Below, piece after piece: positions 47,276 to 58,544 of a stretch of DNA of 64,000 bases (the first letter of the stretch is position 1; each line of letters begins with the position of its first letter). Origin of the DNA: Nezara viridula (Eukaryota; Arthropoda; Insecta; Hemiptera; Pentatomidae). Below the pieces are notes generated by a model that was given only the letters and a program-made list of their open reading frames with translations, was not told where the DNA came from and made no database searches. The DNA is taken from NCBI GenBank assembly GCA_928085145.1, contig OV725079.1, positions 49,869,308 to 49,933,307 on the forward strand, given 5' to 3'. A program made the translations under genes and the position numbers.

Positions 47276-48478
47276 ATGAAGTCTGCATCTGATAAGTACG
47301 ATTTCCTCTCTGTCATCTCTAATTCGACTAATGATTTAAAAGTTGAAAGTGTAGACGCCGTTCGTTTTTATCGTAACTATAAGCCAATGAAGGCTAACGC
47401 AGAAAGAAAAATTTTTGAATTAGAGTATGCGTGGCAAAAGGGCAAATACTACGTGTCAAATATGAAAAAATTTCATTACAAAAAGTTTTTTAACTCTAGG
47501 CGGTTACCAGAACGAGAGAAAAAGTTTCTGGAAAACCCTTTCTATTTTCATGATAACAGCTCTGCCTTCGATGATAATGGCAAAGGTGACTATTATCTCT
47601 ATGGCCTCTACGCTGGGTGGCCTCATGTCCTAATGATAGACAAAGAAGGATATTTTTCAAATGAAAACGAATTTATGAAACTATCGATTGAACGTTTGTT
47701 ATCGCACAAAAACAGTCTCTTATCATCTGCTTCTACTACCCAGATCGTGAGCAGAATAGACAAGAGCATGTCAGTGCCTGCTGTGCTCAGCCTCTGTCGG
47801 CCTAAGGACCCGCTCATCAGAATGAAGATGCTGGAACGCCATGCAATCGGCACGACGAGGAGGAAAGATCACAACAAAGAAGCCTTGGAGCCATTCGCCG
47901 CTAGCATCAACTTCCCCCCGCAATTCCCGATCGATTTCGATGAAACCCAACCGTTTCCAAAGTCACTGAAAGAGTTGGCATTGAAACAGCAACGCAAGAG
48001 GATGATGGTAGGCCCCGATTACAGGAGAGCTCCAGTTATCGGTAAGCCTTCTGTCATTACTGAACCTGCAAAGATATTTTCAATGATCCTAAGAGATAAG
48101 AGTCGATCACTTTTTGTTGATGCTGAGACACAGACGACTGGTGAATTTTTGTTTGAGGACATCAGGCAAAAGTTTTCCAAAGATAACATATTATCCATGA
48201 ATGAGTTGAGGGAATGGTATCAGAGCTTTATTAATAAGAAAAGAATTCCTTTACATAATTACCAGTATTCCCTTTTTTTCCTAGCACCACGTTCAACAAG
48301 TAAATCTACAGGTTTTTATGATATACAACCTAAGGTGGAATCACCGTGGCTAAGTAAAATGATTAAAGATGGAACGTTTACTCGAAAATATTATTTAGAA
48401 AATTTTAGAGTTTCTCCAGTAACGCAAACTGCTTCCACAATTAAGGGAATCAAGGCTAAAAGCGGGAAAGCTAAATAA
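47276..48478 (+). CDS. Uncharacterised 400-residue protein, single exon, two TQT motifs
   Basis: This is the only long reading frame in the window that is unrelated to a retroelement. Composition and codon use look like real coding sequence, clearly GC-richer than the flanks. The start is well supported: a stop (TGA, 47270-47272) lies two codons upstream in frame, and the context is AAAAATGAA. I do not recognise the family. The protein is soluble and basic, with no signal peptide or membrane helix. The N-terminal third (about 28-125) is rich in aromatic and charged residues; a low-complexity Ser stretch lies near 143-155; residues 236-243 are very basic. TQT tripeptides at 285-287 (DAETQTTG) and 383-385 (SPVTQTAS) fit the dynein light chain LC8 recognition pattern. 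The lone cysteine is C174. A cytoskeletal or male-germline role would fit such features but is conjecture. Intronless structure also allows a retrogene origin. Confidence 0.82.
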   Translation: MKSASDKYDFLSVISNSTNDLKVESVDAVRFYRNYKPMKANAERKIFELEYAWQKGKYYVSNMKKFHYKKFFNSRRLPEREKKFLENPFYFHDNSSAFDDNGKGDYYLYGLYAGWPHVLMIDKEGYFSNENEFMKLSIERLLSHKNSLLSSASTTQIVSRIDKSMSVPAVLSLCRPKDPLIRMKMLERHAIGTTRRKDHNKEALEPFAASINFPPQFPIDFDETQPFPKSLKELALKQQRKRMMVGPDYRRAPVIGKPSVITEPAKIFSMILRDKSRSLFVDAETQTTGEFLFEDIRQKFSKDNILSMNELREWYQSFINKKRIPLHNYQYSLFFLAPRSTSKSTGFYDIQPKVESPWLSKMIKDGTFTRKYYLENFRVSPVTQTASTIKGIKAKSGKAK

Positions 48479-48479
48479 A
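48474..48479 (+). promoter_or_regulatory. AATAAA polyadenylation signal overlapping the stop codon
   Basis: The TAA stop at 48476-48478 is embedded in AATAAA. If used, the transcript would have an extremely short 3' UTR. Other candidates exist downstream (for example near 49080), so usage is uncertain. Confidence 0.4.
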
Positions 48480-49479
48480 AGTCTGTGGTTATTTCAAACG
48501 ATGACAATTTTTAAATTATTATAGGATTACATCAGTCTTTTAGAACTAATTAGATTAAATTTGATGATCGATTCAGGGGTTTCCTTTACCAATGGCTAAC
48601 GCACTGGAGTATGCTGAGAACATTTAAACTCAAAATAGAACCGTATAACATATTTCTATTCCCTTTTCCCAAATAATATATGTATATATTTCTATATGAG
48701 GAACGATCAAGTCGGTACTTAGAGTGCAGGGGAATATCTAACGGTTGGGGAAAAAGGAGCCTGCCATCTTAAGAGTTGGAGAAGCGTCCTTTTTTTTGTC
48801 AGACTTGTTTGTGCAAGATATTCAGTGAAGATTAAGAAACACTTCCTCTCTCCCTGTATATGTTTGATTTAAGCATTGTAAGTAATTATAAAATTGGTGC
48901 AACAGTTCAGCACATGTGTTAGTTTATATTTCAAGTTATTTTGTCAATGTAAATATAGTATTATGTTTTGAAGTTCATACCTCTTGTCTCATTTAATTTA
49001 TTTACCTAATCCTCTCTATCAACATCTTTGGGAAAAAAGTATTTTATGTTACATATATTATTTAACATTTTGCTTAAGGTCAATAAAGACTTCAATGAAT
49101 GGTCAGTACAACAATATATTATTTCTATGATTCTGTGTTAGATTATTTAGGGTCAATCCATTTGAAACGCCCAGACCATGTTGCTCGACATTTTATAATT
49201 TTTTTACCAGTTATTCGGTATTTATTTTTGAGTTCAAAACCGTAGTTAAAATATTGTGGTTCACGGTTTTTTCTCGGCGGCCATTTTTAATTTTCTTTTC
49301 GACATGTTTTGAACATGTTTTGGGAAAATACCTGTAACTCTGGTTATTTTGTACATATCAAACCAAAATAAAAACTGAAATAATTTAGAGTATTTTTTTT
49401 CTACATTTCTGTTGATCAATACATGGCCTAAAAAGAAAAAAAAAAGTTGTAAAAAAATCATGAAAATAGACAAAAATGT
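48479..49479. other. 3' flank of the gene, A+T-rich
   Basis: No further coding sequence or recognised repeat. Candidate polyadenylation signals are scattered. Confidence 0.4.
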
Positions 49480-50316
49480 GACATTTAGAGCAACAAAAGT
49501 GTATTAAAGAAAAGAGCCTCTACTTTATTTTTGTCTTCATATGTAGTCCTAACACTGTATTTCTTATTGATGAAATTTCAATCTTGAAAACCTTCTCCTT
49601 TTATAAATACAAATATTCAAAAAAGCTCAAAAGAGGTTTTCGGAGAAATTTGAATCTGAATATCACAAAAGGGACTATGTGGAAAATTATGAAATTGATT
49701 CAGTTTATACCTCTTAACGATAGAACATTGAGACTTAACTGGTTCTATTAGTTATAGTGCAACAAATATGGCTGCCTAGTGTGAGTCGGTATAAGCGTAT
49801 TTCCCACAATCACAAATACAGTTTTTAAGGTTCACTGTTCACTGTTCACTGTTTACAGTTACATATACCAGTTGATGTGATATTAGCTGTCAATACAGCG
49901 AAAACTTATGTTCTTACCATAGAATTTGTGTAACGATATACTAAAATTCAATTCAGTGCCTCAATTTCATTTGCTGATTTATCGTTTAAATGACGTAATT
50001 TCTAGACATATTTGAGACGACATAACTCTGGAGCCGATTGAGTCTCTGTCATTATATTTGTTCCCATATGTCTTTATTAAAAAGTATTATAAAATTTACA
50101 AGTTTCATCATTTTCCACTCAGTTCCTTTTGTGATTTTTAAATTCAAATCTCACCGAAAATGACTTTTGGCCGTTTTTGAAAATTCAAATCTAAAAAAGG
50201 AAAAGGTTTTCAAGATTAAAATTTCATCAGCAAGTAGTACACGGATAGGGTCACATACGAGAAAAAATTGAATTTGAGACTATTTTAATTATTACAGTAT
50301 TGCTGCGCTAAATGTC
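49480..50316. mobile_element. Inverted-repeat element 3 (arms ~230 bp)
   Basis: Arms at 49480-49710 and 50085-50316 are diverged inverted copies, for example AATCTTGAAAACCTT against its complement, with outer ends GACATTTAG and CTAAATGTC. The interior holds a short tandem repeat (TTCACTG three times, near 49833-49855) and no frame. There is no hammerhead-like core. Probably an old foldback or long-TIR MITE. Confidence 0.7.
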
Positions 50317-51016
50317 TCGTTTTATGTTAATTTTAATTTTATACCTGTCATTTTTTTTTTAAACTTTCGTCACTATTTATGAGATATATTGTGTAGGATA
50401 AAATAATTATAGATTAAAACATCAGAATAATGTTAGTTTTTGATTCGTTTTGATATCCGCAAAAGTGTATATGTATATACTATGAGGGGAGACCAAAAAG
50501 GTTTTCACAATAAAACGGATTTTTTTTGTAAATTCGAAAAAGAAGAAAATTGCATTCATATCTTATAAGGCAAAGTAAACGGGCATGGAATCATGGGTTG
50601 CTGTGCATTGCAATATTATTAAGTACATTTACATATTATTTAGAAAAAGAGGAAAGAAAATTTTATTCTGGTACATTCAGTCTCCTGTGACATTTGTCTG
50701 GCATAAGAAGATGATCAAGAATTACTTAAATTAAATTACATTGTATTCAAGCCTTAAAATTTAAATGAAAGAAAGACACATGTTAGCATTTAAGTTATAG
50801 ATAAATATATATGAGTGTGTTCACTTATAGACAATCTAGATAATATATGGTTATGTTTAAGATAACAGTAAAATGAGAATGTCATCTCTAAAATACAAAA
50901 ATGTTATTCTTACAAATATTTGGAGGTGAGGGGATGGAAAAATAATAATATTTAAATGAGCCACTTACGGTAAATCAATTTTACCGAAAAAGAGGTCGAT
51001 GCCTGATCTAACAGCA
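50317..51016. other. A+T-rich intergenic DNA
   Basis: No feature recognised. Confidence 0.4.
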
Positions 51017-51620
51017 GATTCAGGATTTTTTTTTTTAATTTCTTTATGACATTTCTTTATTTCTGTATTACATAAATACATCAAGTAAATTTGGACATAA
51101 TTGATATAATAACATGAATACACTTGCTGAGTAACTACCCAATGGTAGCACTCTAATGATATGACTACATTAGGAGATCACGGGGCCATCTTCTTTTCAG
51201 ACGCCTCGGAGGGTTATCAGGAATTGAAGAGGAAGCAAGGTTAGAAACGAGAGGGTTGGGATGATTCTGAAGTTTATTATGGAAGGATAGGTATCTGGAT
51301 CGGGCCAGATCTGAAACATAAGGAACATTAAGATCTTTATGGATAATTTTATTAGTGACAAAGTAAAGAGCATTGAGGATTTTACGAAGAATTTTGGATT
51401 GTAAGGATTGGATGCGAGAGGAGTTCGATGGTTTAGTGGAGCCCCATAGCTCAACTCCGTAAGTCCAAATAGGTCTTATTATTGTCAAGTATATGAGTCT
51501 TTTGTAATTAATGGGAAGTTTAGAGCGTTTGTCAAGTAAGTGCTGAAGTAATCGGAAACGTCGAGCGGTTTCTTGTCGTTTCAGTCTAGTATGAGGATTC
51601 CAAGTTATGATTCAGGATTT
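51017..51620 (-). mobile_element. 5'-truncated Jockey-type insertion with 12-bp target duplication (family D)
   Basis: The flanks GATTCAGGATTT at 51017-51028 and 51609-51620 are exact. Between them, on the minus strand, the C-terminal RT region is open from the truncation point to the stop at 51165: LKRQETARRFRLLQHLLDKR, IRPIWTYGVELWGST, SLQSKILRKILNALYFVTN, KDLNVPYVSD and RRLKRRWPRDLLM. A 3' UTR and a poly(A) (T run at about 51026-51036) follow. The open frame and exact duplication suggest a recent insertion by target-primed reverse transcription. Confidence 0.92.
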
Positions 51621-51859
51621 AACTTTGTAAAGGAGGACTATTTTGTAAAATTAAATTAAACTGTTATTAGAGGGACAATAATGTTTTTATGGTTAATTCA
51701 TTAATATTTTAAGCTCAGAGATGATTAATATTAATAAAAATTATTTTTCTGTTTGGTGGAGGACCTTCAACCTGAACCTCCAGACTGAGATAGGACTCGA
51801 ATACCTGTATTTCCGTTGAAAATTCAGATTTGAAAATGTTTATTATGGTAATACTGGTC
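51621..51859. other. A+T-rich spacer
   Basis: Between the Jockey insertion and the R1-like remnant; nothing recognised. Confidence 0.3.
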
Positions 51860-52560
51860 TAACTCGCGTGGAAGAAGCATTCTGGAACTTTATATATGCA
51901 GCCACAATAAGATGTTGTAGAGGGTATCCTGAAATATGCGTCTCCTTTCTGGTTCCGAAACCTCACACTATGACAGGAAAATAAGCCAGAATCGCTTCAG
52001 AGGACAGCTCAGCTTCGCTTTACCAGGGAATAAAGCGATGCAGGTCCTAGCGGGGGTGGTGACCTCTTGAACTCCTCCTACTAGAAGAAGTTACAAAATA
52101 TTTTTATAAGAGAGACGCCTCTGCAGTATTTTCGGACAATTTGCAGGTGAGGATTATGGATGAGCCTAATAGATGGAAGAAGATCTATTACCTAAAGGAA
52201 GTACATTGAGGAAGTATTTTCCCACGGTACAGTCTTCAAGGCTTCAAGCAAAGTGGGTCCTCCCGGACTAGTGGATTTTTCAGTTCCTCACTGGGCATGG
52301 AGGATTTTGGGCTTAACTTTACGGTATAGAAATTGCAGTAGATACCCTATGCCCAACCTGAGGTGTTTCATCCCATTTTGAAAATCGTAGAGCATGTGTT
52401 CACGACCTGAAGCGTTAAGACCAATTATGACAATAGCCGGGGGAATCTGTTTCCTCACTAAAAATGAGTTTCCCCGCTCAGTCAGTGAGTGAAATTTACC
52501 CATGGTTCAAGGAATTCAGAGAAAGGTTGAAGACGGCGCACAGTGGTCTGAGATTGAAAA
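51860..52560 (+). pseudogene. R1-like ORF2 C-terminal remnant
   Basis: The plus strand in shifting frames reads GILKYASPFWFRNLTL, LELLLLEEVTKYFYKRDA, VRIMDEPNRWKKIYY, then FLTGHGGFWA, LYGIEIAVDTLCPT and GVSSHFENRRACVHDL. The order YASP.W, then LLEEV..Y..KRDA, then F.TGHG.F..YL, then C..C....S..H is the C-terminus of R1-clade ORF2, including the residual CCHC finger. It shares the YASP.W..NL block with the element at 1-2600 but is a more diverged family. Confidence 0.78.
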
Positions 52561-53849
52561 ACAATTTTTTTTTTCAAGGTGTAATCATAATTCAAATTTC
52601 TATGTTTTTATTATCTGAGATAGTTAACTCATATATTTCTAAATATGTTCCTGGTAAATTCCCTATTGGTGCCCGCAGAAGAAGAGAACAAGCAACGGAA
52701 GTCGACAATAAAGAAGGAAGAAGATAGAAAAGAAGATCTGCTAGCTGTGTGCTCATCCTTGTTTGTGTTAACTAGAAGCTGTGTGTTAGTACAAACTTTT
52801 GGAAACACTCCTATTGCCATATTAGCATGGGAGAGTGAAATAAATATGTTAATAAATGATGGCAATACATTCTCTTAGTATAGATTCCATTTATTGGTAA
52901 GTGAAAATAAAGATGATTTTTCAAAAAGACCTTTATTCGTGATAGTTTCTCATTTTTTTAACCAGCCATTGAGAGCTGTTCAACTCTGAGAACCAAATGA
53001 ACCCATGACTTGGTATAAGTGGAATATATGAATAATTCACTGTCGGAAGCTATAAAACCCAAGAGCTCCTAAATCTTACTAACTAGCCGAGGATTGACAG
53101 TTGGCTTTTGCCTTTATGCAATTGGCTGCTTATGAATCGTTGCGTTTGGTACCATTCGAACATTCGACTCTTTAGAATACAATAATCTAATTTGTCATGG
53201 TTGGTTTTAACTATGGGTAATGGAATTTGATAGTATAATACATGGGTCAGAGGAAAATCGTTTACCTTATTACTACTGAGGTACTACTTATAAATTTTTA
53301 AACAATTCATGATTCATTAAATGTAATCTTATAACGCTGTGAAATTACAGAGTTAAAAGGTTATTTAGTGAATAAAACCTGATATTAGAGAGGAGAGGAA
53401 AAATTTTAAAATATGAATCTCATTTAATCGAAATCTTATTGTCGTTTTGGCACATTTACTTGAAAATTTCTGTAAACAATTATACAAACTAAATTTGGTA
53501 GGCTATTTTAAGGGATTATTTAAATCTAATCGACATATGAAATTTTCGAGTTCAGCAAAGAATCCTTTAAAAATGAATATGCTATGGGAGGGAGGGGGGA
53601 GGGAGAGATTACGCTAAGACTGATCCAGCGGGCTTGAATTTTCTTGGCTACAAGCGGAGAGAAGTATGAAGACATGGTGACGATATAGAACCTTCGGGTC
53701 GTTAAGCCTATTATTATTATGTGAATAACGAAAGAAAATTTTATTTCGTAACTGGATTAAAGTTGAGAATGGTAATCCGCCATGAGTCGAGAACGACATT
53801 GTTATACTTTTCATTGAAATTCAGGTAGGTATTTGCGATGTAAGATGTA
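52561..53849. other. A+T-rich intergenic DNA
   Basis: Overlapping short frames on both strands near 52600-52880 show no domain. The purine run GGGAGGGAGGGGGGAGGG lies near 53588. Nothing else is recognised. Confidence 0.4.
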
Positions 53850-53857
53850 TAGAAATT

Positions 53858-54129
53858 CACTAGCGGATCCAGGATTTAATTTTGGGGGCTTCGGTCCGAA
53901 AGATTTTTTTTCTACATACATATAACGATAATTAATTTGAAAAAAACAAAGAAGTTAATTACCTATATGAAATGGTCTTAAAGTCCTATCAAATATAATT
54001 ACACGAAGATGAATACTTTAAGAGATAGTTTTTAATATTTTTTTCTGTTCAACATGGTTATATTTTACCATTTTGAGGAGGAGCTTCAGCCCGAAAGCCC
54101 CCTCCCTCCCTCCTCCCTCTCCGCCTGTG
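53858..54129 (-). mobile_element. hAT-like MITE family 1, copy 4 (reversed)
   Basis: The ends are CACTAGCGGATCCAGG and CTCCGCCTGTG; the interior is the reverse complement of copies 1-3 (AATATAATTACACGAA, CTTCAGCCCGAAAGCCCC). The flanks TAGAAATT (53850-53857) and TAGGAATT (54130-54137) are an 8-bp duplication with one change. No coding capacity. Confidence 0.88.
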
Positions 54130-54179
54130 TAGGAATTCAACAATTAATGAACCATATTTTTTCGGTTTGTGACAATATT

Positions 54180-54420
54180 TGTAACTATTCGGGGGTCTAA
54201 CGCTTACATTGTTTTCACCGATAAATTGGAAGATGTGTAGATGACTTGAGGAGCTCGGACTGAAGATACTGGACATGCAGCCCGGGATGCATAAGAGGCT
54301 TGGATTAGAGAAGGCCGGACGGACCGGTTCTCTCATCCAATCCGCTATTTAAAGTGCTAGAGCTCTGCGGTCCCTCTGCTTCATCTTTCCTCCATTTTCC
54401 AGGATATGCGCTAACCTATC
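54180..54420. other. GC-richer island 7
   Basis: Compositionally distinct block next to the MITE, containing GCAGCCCGGGATGCAT and GGCCGGACGGACCGG. A 92-codon minus frame (54058-54336) crosses the MITE boundary and is therefore not a gene. Possible conserved noncoding element. Confidence 0.35.
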
Positions 54421-54764
54421 TCTGGTTAGTTATAGTATTAAATTGATCAAAATTATGTTTATATTTCTCTGTATGTATATTTTTATTATTTTTATTTATA
54501 ATCTAGCCGAAATTCTCCAATTTGAGTAATGATGCCTGGAGCCAATAAACTGTCATTCGAACCATTGCAAAAATATAGACAACCGATGTTATAGGCAAGC
54601 TTTTGAGATGTTTTTAAACTGAACCTTGGGATCACAAACTTTGTCACAGCGTTAGAATAACACTTTTTACCAAACTGAACCTATTATTTTAAGTAGTATT
54701 ACATAAATGTTGGTCGATTAATTTTTATTAATGGAATATGTTGTAACAAACAAAACAATAAGAT

Positions 54765-55135
54765 GCACCAGTGATGGATACGGCAAAGATAAGTTTTGTC
54801 TTTTTTGGATTATGCCACCATAATTATTATAGTTATAAACTTTTCCCTTAGAATTTAGATTCTCTAGGATCTCCTTTTTCTTTAAAATTGAATCAGTTAT
54901 GCAGGTATGATTTCCATTTATGAAAATACCTTTTTGCACTAGTGATGGACCTAGCTAAGGAAACGTTAGCCTTTTTTGGCTTATGCCACCGTAATTATTA
55001 TAGTTATAAACTTCTCCTTTAGACATTTAGATTCTCTAGGATCTCCTTTATCTATTCAGCTCTTTAAAATTGAATCAGTTATACAGGTATGATCTCCATT
55101 TATGAACTTAAATTATTATAGTGATGGACACGGGT
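54765..55135 (+). repeat. Two-copy tandem duplication, period about 171-179 bp
   Basis: The phrases GTGATGGA, TTATGCCACC, TAATTATTATAGTTATAAAC, ATTTAGATTCTCTAGGATCT, AAAATTGAATCAGTTAT and TCCATTTATGAA recur in the same order at 54771-54935 and 54942-55115. A third GTGATGGACACGG start lies at 55121. The sequence matches no mobile element that I recognise. Confidence 0.85.
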
Positions 55136-55639
55136 CGGTAACAGTAGTGGACATGCCTCAGAAAAATTTTAAATTTTTATTTAACTATTAAGATAAAGAT
55201 AATTAATATAACATAAGCTTTCAACTTACTCTTAGAAAAACTGTTAGTAAGAAGGTATGAAACACACTGATCTGAGGAGCACTATGGAAACAACAATGAT
55301 AGGCATTTTAAAATTTTGTTTTGGGAACTTTGTTCATACAGTTGTCGATACAGGTCATTTTTCTTCAATCTAGAAAAAAGTGGAACCTTTAAATCAGCAA
55401 GGAAGCTTATTATTTACATGTAAAGTCCAACCTGCCCATAACGGGTGCGTTCACCCTACTTATGTGTTGTAGAAAATTTGATTAAGAAAATTGTAAATCA
55501 AATATAAATTTTAAAACAAAAATTATATAAATTTTACATAAAAAGATCGACAGTAAAATAAGAGAAAATATATAGAGAATTCTGAAAAAAAATTTATGTT
55601 GGAAGAATTTTTCGTTGAACAGAGAAAACATCTGGTGGG
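55131..55639. other. A+T-rich intergenic DNA
   Basis: No feature recognised beyond the end of the tandem duplication. Confidence 0.35.
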
Positions 55640-56850
55640 TTTAATATAGTTCAACTTAATTCTAGGAACTCTTCGATGACTGCCTTCTTCTTTACTACGG
55701 TAGCAATCTTCTGGATGTCGCTCAAGCATTCGATAGAGTCTGACATAATGAGTATCGTCCTAAGTTTGAAGAGACTTCTCTTCAAACTTAAGACAATACT
55801 CCCTTCTACCTACTGTCTAATCGTTCAATCCTTTCTTTCTGTCAGATTTTTCTCTGTCCGCCAAGGCTCAGAGCTTTCTTCAATAAGACAAGTATTAGCA
55901 GGAGTTCCTCAGGGGTCAGTACTAGCTCAGCTCTTATAGATCCTATACACACACGACATTCCTAACAGCGTCAGAACTGTTATACCGACTTAAGCAGACG
56001 ATACAGCAATTCTAATAATACATAACATTCCAACACACGCCTCACAGACTTTACATCATCTAACAAACCTAAACGATTGGTGCAAACTTCGGAAAATTCG
56101 ACTTAACCAAGACAAATCACAACACATCACTTTTACTCTTCGACATGGAACATGCTCTCCTGTTTACCTTGACAATGCCGAAATTCCTCAAACAGATAAA
56201 ATACAATATCTTGGACTGACATTTGACAGAAGAATGACATGGAGTCCACATATCAACAAAAAAAAGAAAAACGTTAAACCTCAGACTGCGACTGTTATAC
56301 TCACTTCTCTCTAGACGCTCAAAATTAAACTTAAAACAAAAACTGAACATTTACAATTAACTACTTAAACCCTTATGAACGTACGCTTCACGAATTCACG
56401 GGACAGCCAAAACGATCCACATACGAAAACTACAAACTTATCAGTTAAAAACTTTCAGGACCATAACTAAAGCTCCATGGTACGTCACAAACTTTACTTT
56501 TCATGCAGTCCTTCAAATGCCAACAGTTACCGACCACATATGGATACACTATAAACGATTTCACAATAACTTGCCTGGACATACTAACACACTTATACAA
56601 AGTATGGATACATTTAATATTCCCGGAAACACATTTAGGAGCCTCAAAAGGAGCTGGATGAGGGATTTCCTCGCTTAAAAAGATGCTAAATTAAATAAGA
56701 CAGGAAGGGATGCCGCGGGACACTCATCTCCAATCAAGCCACTACCTGTATGTACCTGTGTGTGCTCTTATTGACAGCAGACCCGTTAATTGCCATTGCT
56801 TATGACAGGTGTGGGTGAAGAAATGGAATTTAAAAAAAAAATAAGATTAT
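55640..56850 (+). pseudogene. Jockey-type LINE: RT and C-terminus, degraded
   Basis: The plus strand contains, in several frames, LLDVAQAFDRV (motif A, followed by a stop), IQSFLS-type sequence (here VQSFLSVRFFSVRQGSELSS), VLAGVPQGSVLAQLL (motif B), ADDTAIL (catalytic box, just after a stop), LNDWCKLRKIRLNQDKSQ, IQYLGLTFDRRMTWSPHI and finally NIPGNTFRSLKRSWMRDFLA and stop. This is an almost complete Jockey RT and tail with several frameshifts and stops, followed by a 3' UTR and an A-rich end near 56840. Intact relatives copy their RNA at the target nick. Confidence 0.88.
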
Positions 56851-57061
56851 GAATTTTTTATAAAACATCAATAGCAGAATACCCTTAAAAATGGAGATAA
56901 TACAGTAATAAATGATCAAGTTTTTTTTCCCTCTCTTCAGACATTTATTTACACGTGTCAAATTGAAGTATGACAACCAATAAATGGGATGACAAAACAG
57001 GAAATAATGACATATGTAGAGGATCCAGGAGAGTATTCATCTTCTCTCGCTTGATTCGATT
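56851..57061. other. A+T-rich spacer
   Basis: Nothing recognised. Confidence 0.3.
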
Positions 57062-57069
57062 ACTTCGGT

Positions 57070-57354
57070 CAAAGGCGGATCTACGTGGCAAGGTTTTCGG
57101 GCTGAAAAGCGGGGAGAGGTCCCCCAAGATGGTAACATAACAAGGTCTTATGAAAAAATAATCCATAAAAGTGTGATTGTTCGTGTACTTATATTTTAAA
57201 AGGGCTTAAACACCATCACATAAAGAATCACTTAAACACCATATAGGTAGTTAGCTTTTTTCTTTTTCTTCCGAAGTAATTATCGTTTTGTGTATATATA
57301 TATAAAATTTTCGAGCTGAGACACACTCAAAATTAAATCTTTGATCCGCAACTG
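57070..57354 (+). mobile_element. hAT-like MITE family 1, copy 5
   Basis: The ends are CAAAGGCGGATCTACG and TTTGATCCGCAACTG; the interior includes GTGATTGTTCGTGTAC and CACCATATAGGTAGTTAGC. ACTTCGGT (57062-57069) and ACTTCGAT (57355-57362) form an 8-bp duplication with one change. An internal ~25-bp duplication (CTTAAACACCAT twice) is private to this copy. Confidence 0.86.
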
Positions 57355-57362
57355 ACTTCGAT

Positions 57363-57804
57363 TGATAAAGGAAGGAGATCTGTTATCCAGCGCTCTGTTT
57401 ATAAATCCAGAGATCTGTATCTGTTTTAGTCCCCTCCTCATATTCAGAGGTATGTTAACTGTAGCCATGTCTCTTATTAAACTGTTTTAGTGTCCATATA
57501 AATTTGTATAAAATCGTTGGTAAAGAGTCCTTATACGTTGGTCAGATATAGAATTCTTCTGTTCTCTGTCCCTGATAGAGTAGTAATATGTCTAGTAATC
57601 ATAAAGTGCTTATATGAAAATTTATTTTGCATGAACAAATGGGCCATGAATCTCAACACTTCTTCTTTAATGATATCCTTAATATTTCAGTGATGCGGAT
57701 GAGCTCAAGGGACTGGGATCTCCTGGAGTCCTGCCTTTCCTTTCACGAGTGGGGGAAAAGGCTTGGTTCGGAAGTTATGTTTTAGTATTATGAATGTTTT
57801 TCCT
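57363..57804. other. Spacer with a possible LINE coding relic
   Basis: Just upstream of the family B 3' end, 57690-57780 is open as DADELKGLGSPGVLPFLSRV and continues GEKAWFGSYVL. It may be the C-terminus belonging to family B. The rest shows nothing. Confidence 0.3.
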
Positions 57805-58210
57805 GTTAATCTTTTTTTTTATCTATTTATTTCTTTTTCTTATAATTTATGTAATTTTGCTATGAATTTCTGTATTTTATTTAATTTTAACTTAAGTTAC
57901 ATTTCCTTGGTTTATTATAGTTTTTGCCTTTGTTATATAGATGTATATATATATATTTTTAATTATTTATTTTATTTTTTTATTTTATTGCATATATGGT
58001 ATGAATAGGCCTCACTCACCTTTACTACCTAGTGCCCTTAAGTGTGGCAAAATGTATTATTTCTCAATAAAAAGATATAAAAAAAATACTTTTAGTATTA
58101 TTATTTTGGTGTTTAATTTATTATTTTTTATTGTGTGAATGAGCTACTCTATCATTATCACTAATGTCCTTAAATGTGACAAAATGTAATATTAGTCAAT
58201 AAAGAAATGT
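57805..58210 (+). mobile_element. LINE 3' end, family B copy 2, with a second partial tail
   Basis: Matches 12620-12897: T-rich 3' UTR, CCCTTAAGTGTGGCAAAATG, TTTCTCAATAAAAAGA and an A-rich end at about 58083 (AATAAA at 58066-58071). Directly after it, 58105-58210 repeats the end in diverged form (TGTCCTTAAATGTGACAAAATG, GTCAATAAAG), so two tails lie in tandem. Confidence 0.65.
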
Positions 58211-58544
58211 TTTAATTTTTAAAAAATCTCAAAATTGAATCTGAAATATAGATTTCAAAATGCTTGCCTTTGACTAATTCTTCACGAAAATCGCTGCTTA
58301 AATTCTTATTATTCACATTGGGTTTATTAATAGTTATAATTATCATATGCGATTTTTCATGACTACATTTTATATATTCATGAAATTCAAAATTTATTAT
58401 TTAGTTTCTTTTTTCAAACTTTTATCAACATCCTTTAGTTTCAATCTTACCAAGGATCTCCTTCAAGATAGTTATTTACAATAAAACACAGCCCAGAACA
58501 TCGATAAATATTATTACTTTGCTATGTTTACTGTAACATTTCCT
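58211..58544. other. A+T-rich spacer
   Basis: Nothing recognised. Confidence 0.3.

Noticed and set aside
47623..47853. Minus-strand 76-codon frame
   Set aside because: Shadow of the putative host gene at 47276-48478.
54058..54336. 92-codon minus-strand frame
   Set aside because: It crosses the boundary and target duplication of a MITE, so it cannot be an old conserved gene.
56117..56350. 77-codon minus-strand frame
   Set aside because: Antisense to the Jockey RT remnant.
57763..58138. Two hydrophobic frames as small membrane proteins
   Set aside because: They fall within the family B LINE 3' UTR.
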